A stretch of 64,000 nt of DNA, taken from Gammaproteobacteria bacterium. Lineage in GTDB: Bacteria; Pseudomonadota; Gammaproteobacteria; Ga0077536. The notes beneath the pieces were generated by a model that made no database searches, was not told the DNA's origin, and was given only the letters and a program-made list of their open reading frames with translations. The translations under genes and the position numbers were made by a program. Of this stretch, positions 58,987 to 64,000 are shown piece by piece; the first letter of the stretch is position 1; every line of letters starts with the position of its first letter. The stretch covers positions 1 to 64,000 of the forward strand of contig JADLGE010000033.1 in NCBI GenBank assembly GCA_020849475.1. Direction: 5' to 3'.

Positions 58987-60755
58987 TTGACTTCGAACTC
59001 CGCCGCCTGCGGATGAATATCAATCATCCACTCGTTGATCGATTGCTCCATATCCAGCGTCGCGCCGACGACCTTCATGAAGTAGATGGGCTCGGCGCGG
59101 CTGCGCATGCGCGATTGAATCTTGTACTTGCCAGGTTTGCTCAAGGCCGAGGCCGGACTCGTGTCCTTCACGTCACGCGCGGTCAGCGGCGGCAGGCTGC
59201 GACCTTCCATGCGAATGAAGGGCGGATGGTTGAGCACCGTGGTCGGCACGCCCGGCGGCCGGATATGCGGCAGCTGGTCGAAGTCGAAGTTGATGGGCAG
59301 ATACATTTCGCGGTCCGTGCCCTTGACGTTGGTGGTCAGGAACTTGGTCTGCAGGTTGAACAACTGCTTGTCGAACGGCACCTTGCCGGACGCCACTTCC
59401 AACGAGTGGATGTCGGCCATGTCGCCATTGCCGTCCACGTAGCCCGATTCCCACACGCGCTGGCCATCGGGATCGATGACCGCGACGTTGAACCACAGCT
59501 CGGGCTGGGCACCCAGCGAACCCGACGGCAGGTTGTGGCCACGGTCGACATTGGTGATGGTGTAGTGCAGCTTGAGCTTGTCGCCGCTCTTGATGTCGCT
59601 GTCGAAGAAGGGGCCATCAATCTTCATGGAGTTTTCCATGATCTCGATGCGCGAGCGCTTCTTGTCGTTGAGCAGCTTTTCGTTAAGAGAAATGACGTAC
59701 CGCGCTTCCTCGCGATCGGCGCGCTTGCTCCATTCTTCGGGGAAGGTGGCCTGTTCCAAGCCCTTCTCGACCTTGTCTTCCCACGCCGGGTCGCCCCACG
59801 GCGCGCGGTAATCGAACTTCAGCCAGTCCTTGATCGACCAGCGCTGCGCGCGCGGGTTGAACGGGAAGATGCCGGGATGGGCTATCGGATAGCCCGGACC
59901 GAACATCATGTGATTGGAATGCTTCTGCTTGGGGTCGCCGACCGTCTGGCCGTTGACCACCGCAATCGGCCAGCTCTCGTAGCCGGCATCGGCTTCACCC
60001 GGCGACTTGCCCATATGGCACTGCTGGCAGGTGATGCCTTCCTTGGCGGCGGGCGCGCCGCGGTACTGTTCCCACACCACTTCGAGCTTGATGCCGGGAT
60101 GCACCGCCACCTGGTGGCAGGACACGCAGAATTCGCTCTTGGAGATCTGATCGAACTTGATCGGCGCGGCGTGTATCGGCGTGCCGGGCAGACCCGCCGC
60201 GGTGGAGACGCCGTATTCACCGGCCTTGCTCACCACTTCGCCGTAGTTCTTGCCGACGCCGCTGTTGTAGATGGGGGCATTGATGTCACCGGCCTCGATA
60301 TGACGCTCGCCGTTGACCTTGCCGAACTGCGCCGACACGCGATGGCAGGTGACGCAGGTGATGCCCTCGCGGGAAATCGCCGAGCGGTCCCACAGCGGCG
60401 CCTCGCGGGGCTCGCCCATCTGGGTCGCAATCTGTTGATGGCAGCGCACGCAGAAGGTGCCGATGGTGCCGGACGAGAGGTCGGTGATGGCCTGCTCGAA
60501 CTTGTGGAACATGGGAGAGATGGAAGCGTAGGCGTGATTGGACACCGCCCATTCCCAGAACACCTTGGGATGACAGCCGGCGCACTGCGTGGCCGACGGA
60601 TACTGCGTGTCGGCAAATACCGCCGCATGCGGATCTTCGGCCGCGGTGACCGTCGTCACCAGTAGCAGCCACATGCAGCATCCTGCTGCCCAAGTGAAAA
60701 TTCGACCGCGCAACCCCTGCACCCTCACTTCGGTCGCAAGCGGCACGACAATCAT
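58983..60755 (-). CDS. Pentaheme cytochrome c with C-terminal beta-domain, first gene of the heme operon
   Basis: About 590 residues. The ATG at 60755 is chosen (the longer frame uses TTG 60812); a signal peptide follows (GCCMWLLLVTTVTAAED). Five heme motifs lie in the first half: CAGCH, CVRCH, CVTCH, CVSCH, CQQCH. The second half is heme-free and beta-rich (LKLHYTITNVDRGHNLPSGSLGAQPELWFNVAVID), as in c554-type multiheme proteins that carry a carbohydrate-binding-like or Ig-like domain. The stop overlaps the barrel gene's start (ATGA). It is periplasmic or, if complexed with the barrel, near the outer membrane. Confidence 0.87.
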   Translation of the reverse strand: MIVVPLATEVRVQGLRGRIFTWAAGCCMWLLLVTTVTAAEDPHAAVFADTQYPSATQCAGCHPKVFWEWAVSNHAYASISPMFHKFEQAITDLSSGTIGTFCVRCHQQIATQMGEPREAPLWDRSAISREGITCVTCHRVSAQFGKVNGERHIEAGDINAPIYNSGVGKNYGEVVSKAGEYGVSTAAGLPGTPIHAAPIKFDQISKSEFCVSCHQVAVHPGIKLEVVWEQYRGAPAAKEGITCQQCHMGKSPGEADAGYESWPIAVVNGQTVGDPKQKHSNHMMFGPGYPIAHPGIFPFNPRAQRWSIKDWLKFDYRAPWGDPAWEDKVEKGLEQATFPEEWSKRADREEARYVISLNEKLLNDKKRSRIEIMENSMKIDGPFFDSDIKSGDKLKLHYTITNVDRGHNLPSGSLGAQPELWFNVAVIDPDGQRVWESGYVDGNGDMADIHSLEVASGKVPFDKQLFNLQTKFLTTNVKGTDREMYLPINFDFDQLPHIRPPGVPTTVLNHPPFIRMEGRSLPPLTARDVKDTSPASALSKPGKYKIQSRMRSRAEPIYFMKVVGATLDMEQSINEWMIDIHPQAAEFEVK

Positions 60756-60919
60756 CCCTGCCAATGCCCCCCAAGGCCCTGGCGTGTCGTAACGCGCTCG
60801 CAAGAATCCCAATTGGCTATCGGGACTTGGAGATTAAAGCTTATGTGATTCGAGCGGTTTCATCCAGCCCGAAAATCGGTAGCGGCCGACATCCCCCAGC
60901 GCTGTAGTCGAAATCCGAC

Positions 60920-60948
60920 GCGGCGGCGACGGTGTGCATCGCCGCCGC
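60920..60948 (-). terminator. Terminator-like hairpin after malate synthase
   Basis: A perfect 10-bp stem, GCGGCGGCGA/TCGCCGCCGC, with a 9-base loop starts six bases after the malate synthase stop on the minus strand. The following T run is short. It would insulate the heme operon, whose promoter must lie in 60756-60919. Confidence 0.5.
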
Positions 60949-60953
60949 CGCTC

Positions 60954-63191
60954 TCAGTTATAGCCCGCCGCTTTCAACTCGCGACGCCGACGATGCAGCA
61001 CCGGCTCGGTATAGCCATTGGGCTGATGCACACCACCGAACACCAGTTCGCAGGCCGCCTGGAAGGCCACCGATTCGTCGAAATTGGCCGACATCGGCTT
61101 GTAGCCCGGCTCGCCGGCGTTCTGCCGGTCGACGACCACCGCCATGCGCTTGAAAGTCTCGAGCACGTGGCGGCGACGCACATAGTCGTGACGCAGCCAG
61201 TTGGCGATGTGCTGGCTGGAAATGCGCAAGGTGGCGCGGTCTTCCATGAGGCCGACGTCGTGGATGTCCGGCACTTTGGAACAGCCGATGCCAAGATCGA
61301 TCCAGCGCACCACGTAACCAAGGATGCCCTGGCAGTTGTTGTCGAGTTCGGCCTGCACCTGTTCGCGGGTGAGCGGCGTGTCACCCAGCAACGGAATGGT
61401 GAGGATGTCGTCGAGGCGCGCGCGCGGCCGCGTCTTCAATTCGTTCTGCACCTGCCACACGTTGATGCGGTGATAGTGCATGGCATGCAGGGTGGCGGCG
61501 GTCGGCGACGGCACCCACGCGGTGCTGGCGCCGGCCATGAGATGGGCGTGCTTGGTCTCGACCATTTCCTTCATGAGATCGGGCTTGGCCCACATGCCCT
61601 TGCCAATCTGGGCCTTGCCCTGCAGACCGCAGGCAAGACCGATATCGACGTTCCAGTTCTCGTAAGCCTTGATCCAGGTTTCCTGCTTCATCGCCTCCTT
61701 GCGCACCATCACGCCCGCTTCCATCGAGGTGTGGATTTCATCGCCGGTGCGATCGAGAAAACCGGTGTTGATGAAGATGATGCGATCCTGCGCGGCGCGG
61801 ATGCATTCCTTGAGATTGACGGTGGTGCGTCGCTCCTCGTCCATGATGCCAATCTTGAGCGTGTTGCGCGCCAGCCCAAGCTTGTCTTCGACGCGGTCGA
61901 ATACTTCGCAGGCAAACGCCACTTCTTCGGGCCCATGCATTTTCGGTTTGACGATGTACATGGAACCGGCGCGCGAGTTGCGCAACTTGCCGAGCCCGCG
62001 CAGATCGTACAGCGCGATGGTGGCGGTGATGACGGCATCGAGGATGCCTTCCGGCACTTCCTCGCCTTTCAGCAGCACCGCTTCATTGGTCATGAGATGA
62101 CCGACGTTGCGCACCAGCAGCAGCGCACGGCCGTGCAGCACCAGCGGCTGGCCGTTGGGATCGAGGAAGTTGAGATCGGGCGCCAGCGTGCGGGTGACTT
62201 GCTTGCCGCCCTTGTCGAAAGTGTCGGTCAGAGTGCCCTTCATGAGGCCCAGCCAGTTGCGGTAGACCTCGGCCTTGTCGGCGCCGTCGGCGGCGGCCAC
62301 CGAGTCTTCGCAGTCCTGGATGGTGGTGACGGCCGACTCCAGCACCAGGTCCTTGATATGCGCGGCGTCGGTCACGCCGACCGGGTGCTCGGCATCAATC
62401 TGGATGATGATGTGGAGATCGTTGTTCTTGATCAGCACTTCGTGCGGCGCATCGACCGCGCCGTTGTAGCCGGCGAAACGCTCGGGCTGCTTGAGCCCGA
62501 CGCTTTCGCCATTGCCCATCACCACCGCCAGCTGGCCATTGACCACCTTGTAGGCCTTGGCGTGGGCGTGGGAACCGTCGGCCAGCGGCGCGGCTTCGTC
62601 GAGCAGCGCGCGGCCATAGGCGATGACCTTGGCGCCGCGCACCGGGTTGTAGCCGCCGGCGCGCTGCGCGCCATCCGCTTCGGCGATGACGTCCGAGCCA
62701 TACAGCGCGTCGTACAGCGAGCCCCAGCGCGCATTGGTGGCGTTCAAGGCATAGCGCGCGTTCTTGACCGGCACCACCAGCTGCGGGCCGGCCATGGTCG
62801 CGATTTCGGCGTCGATATTGACCGGGTTGACGGTGAAATCCGGACCTTCCGGCAACAGGTAGCCAATCTTTTCGAGAAATTTGCGGTACTGCGCGTGGTC
62901 GTGGGGCGCGTCGCAACGGGACTGGTGCCAAGTGTCGATGGAGGCCTGCAGCTTGTAGCGCTTGAGCAGCAGGATGTTGTTCTTGGGCGCGAGCTCGGTG
63001 ATGACATCCTCGAGCATGGTCCAGAACGCGGCGGGTTGAATGTCGAGCCCCGGCAGCACCTCGTTGACGACCAGCTCGTAGAGCGGTGTGGCGATATCCA
63101 TGCGGCCGTTGTTGACCGGCGTGTGGGTGGCAAGGGCCGCGGGCGCCGCGCCTGCGCGCGGGCTGGCGGTATCGATACGGGCAGCAGTCAT
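60954..63191 (-). CDS. glcB: Malate synthase G
   Basis: About 745 residues, as expected for isoform G (isoform A is near 530). It condenses glyoxylate with acetyl-CoA to malate in the cytoplasm. Family blocks: [71 protein letters not shown] (acidic Mg ligands and Arg), [12 protein letters not shown] and [11 protein letters not shown]. The start at 63191 ([12 protein letters not shown]) gives a slightly long N-terminus; a later ATG ([10 protein letters not shown]) is possible. It would allow growth on C2 units such as the acetyl-CoA derived from acetoacetyl-CoA. No isocitrate lyase gene is in the window. Confidence 0.94.
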   Translation of the reverse strand: MTAARIDTASPRAGAAPAALATHTPVNNGRMDIATPLYELVVNEVLPGLDIQPAAFWTMLEDVITELAPKNNILLLKRYKLQASIDTWHQSRCDAPHDHAQYRKFLEKIGYLLPEGPDFTVNPVNIDAEIATMAGPQLVVPVKNARYALNATNARWGSLYDALYGSDVIAEADGAQRAGGYNPVRGAKVIAYGRALLDEAAPLADGSHAHAKAYKVVNGQLAVVMGNGESVGLKQPERFAGYNGAVDAPHEVLIKNNDLHIIIQIDAEHPVGVTDAAHIKDLVLESAVTTIQDCEDSVAAADGADKAEVYRNWLGLMKGTLTDTFDKGGKQVTRTLAPDLNFLDPNGQPLVLHGRALLLVRNVGHLMTNEAVLLKGEEVPEGILDAVITATIALYDLRGLGKLRNSRAGSMYIVKPKMHGPEEVAFACEVFDRVEDKLGLARNTLKIGIMDEERRTTVNLKECIRAAQDRIIFINTGFLDRTGDEIHTSMEAGVMVRKEAMKQETWIKAYENWNVDIGLACGLQGKAQIGKGMWAKPDLMKEMVETKHAHLMAGASTAWVPSPTAATLHAMHYHRINVWQVQNELKTRPRARLDDILTIPLLGDTPLTREQVQAELDNNCQGILGYVVRWIDLGIGCSKVPDIHDVGLMEDRATLRISSQHIANWLRHDYVRRRHVLETFKRMAVVVDRQNAGEPGYKPMSANFDESVAFQAACELVFGGVHQPNGYTEPVLHRRRRELKAAGYN

Positions 63192-63418
63192 GGCGGTTTT
63201 CGTCGTGTTGCGAGGGAGCGCCAAGGATACCCGGACTCGCCGCCCTTTGCTGCCCACGCGGGCGCGATCCGCGCAATGTGAATCAATCGAGCAATCAACC
63301 GTGACGACGCATGCCCCGCCGCTCGAGCAAACGCTGCGCTAACACCAGCGCCGTCACATTGCGCCCGCGCACGGGCCCGCGGGTCCGGCCCATCGATTCC
63401 ATCCTTGAAAGGCATACC

Positions 63419-64000
63419 ATGATGAACCTGCTTCGATACGCCACACGCCTTGCGACGGCGGCCACCGTCCTGTTGGCGCTTGCGCCGTGGCGCCCGGCCG
63501 CGGCCGTGCCGAGTTTCGCTGAACAGACCGGGCTGGCCTGCAACATCTGCCATACCCAGGGCTTTGGCCCCAACCTCACCTCCTACGGTCGCGAGTTCAA
63601 GCTGCGCGGCTATGTGGACGGCACCGGCAGCCACCCGCTCAAGGCGCCGCTGGCGGCCATGGCACGTGGCTCATTCACCCACACCGACGCAGGCATCACT
63701 GACGGGCCCGCCCACGGCTATGGCGACCAGGACAATTTCGCTTTCGACGAGGCCTCGCTGTTCCTGGCCGGTCGCCTGGCGCCCAAGCTCGGCATCTTCA
63801 CCCAGGTCACCTACGACGACGTCGAAAGCCTGGTGGCGCTCGACAACACCGATATCCGCTATGGCGATGCCGCCAACATCCACGGCGTCGAAGTCGAATA
63901 CGGCGCGTCCCTGAACAACGCGCCGACCGTGCAGGACCCGTGGAACACCACGCCAGTGTGGGGCTATCCGTCCGCCGCCTCACCGCTGGCGCCGACGCCG
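63419..64000 (+). CDS. Monoheme cytochrome-barrel protein (partial, runs off the window)
   Basis: The first 194 residues of a gene cut by the window end. A signal peptide (MMNLLRYATRLATAATVLLALAP, cleavage near RPAAAVPS) is followed by one heme motif in FAEQTGLACNICHTQGFGPNLTSYGREFKLRGY, the signature of a widespread family of outer-membrane proteins in which a short N-terminal heme segment precedes a beta barrel. Downstream alternation of polar and aromatic residues (FLAGRLAPKLGIFTQVTYDD, IHGVEVEYGASL) fits barrel strands. The ribosome site AAAGG lies 7 bases before the ATG. It is divergent from malate synthase; full length and function are unknown. Confidence 0.82.
   Translation, partial: MMNLLRYATRLATAATVLLALAPWRPAAAVPSFAEQTGLACNICHTQGFGPNLTSYGREFKLRGYVDGTGSHPLKAPLAAMARGSFTHTDAGITDGPAHGYGDQDNFAFDEASLFLAGRLAPKLGIFTQVTYDDVESLVALDNTDIRYGDAANIHGVEVEYGASLNNAPTVQDPWNTTPVWGYPSAASPLAPTP

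Noticed and set aside
49516..60755. c554-like cytochromes as evidence of ammonia oxidation
   Set aside because: No hydroxylamine oxidoreductase, ammonia monooxygenase or nitrite reductase gene is present; c554-like folds are widespread.

Overview
The window is GC-rich (roughly 60-65% by eye), gene-dense and Gram-negative in character: lipoprotein and Sec signal peptides, an RND efflux pair, an outer-membrane barrel and abundant periplasmic multiheme cytochromes. Gene types and REP-like intergenic repeats suggest a high-GC gammaproteobacterium, perhaps near Nevskiales/Steroidobacterales; this placement is an inference. I saw no rRNA, tRNA, CRISPR array, transposase or phage structural gene. 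No stretch longer than about 290 bases lacks a gene.

Layout. 1-5.4 kb: LLM-class oxidoreductase and an RND adaptor-permease pair. 5.4-10.5 kb (minus): a 1588-residue secreted RHS-repeat protein ending in a phospholipase A2-like module, translationally coupled to a small membrane protein (candidate immunity). 10.7-16.5 kb: a Sel1-repeat protein divergent from a likely operon of VanZ-like protein, CaiB/BaiF CoA-transferase, AIG2-like cyclotransferase, DUF488, AhpD-like protein and a PBP4-type peptidase. 16.6-29.1 kb: MalY/PatB-like aminotransferase, SDR, acetolactate synthase-like enzyme, DUF2919, SAM hydroxide adenosyltransferase, a methyltransferase/acyltransferase/HAD/kinase-like operon, and a D-aminoacylase divergent from an AraC-type regulator with a clear tandem operator. 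29.3-31.4 kb: a GH19 plus DUF2235 (Tle1-like) pair bounded on both sides by repeat clusters.

31.6-48.0 kb is a ketone-carboxylation region. A minus-strand operon encodes acetone carboxylase-like gamma, beta and alpha subunits followed by acetoacetate-CoA ligase, which together would convert acetone plus CO2 to acetoacetate and then acetoacetyl-CoA. A second, plus-strand hydantoinase A/B pair has a gamma-like zinc domain fused to its alpha subunit and is followed by a crotonase. Between them lies a TetR regulator. A perfect palindrome TTGAACG-CT-CGTTCAA sits in the TetR/second-carboxylase promoter, and near-copies sit upstream of the first operon, suggesting one shared regulon.

49.5-60.8 kb (minus) is the most unusual part: seven tightly spaced genes encode a pentaheme cytochrome, an outer-membrane barrel, two tandem c554-like pentaheme cytochromes, a fusion of FAD/NAD(P) oxidoreductase with two cyclic-nucleotide-binding domains and four ferredoxin-type cysteine clusters, a membrane protein with two HX13H heme-b motifs, and a membrane-anchored FHA-decaheme cytochrome (25 c-type hemes in total). 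It reads as a trans-envelope electron pathway with built-in signal-sensing domains; I know of no characterised equivalent. Malate synthase G and the start of a cytochrome-barrel fusion gene, cut by the window edge, close the window.

Two families of palindromic repeats punctuate the intergenic spaces: family A (core GTGCGAATGAATTCGCAC) and family B (core GTCAGACT-GA-AGTCTGAC, usually in inverted pairs).
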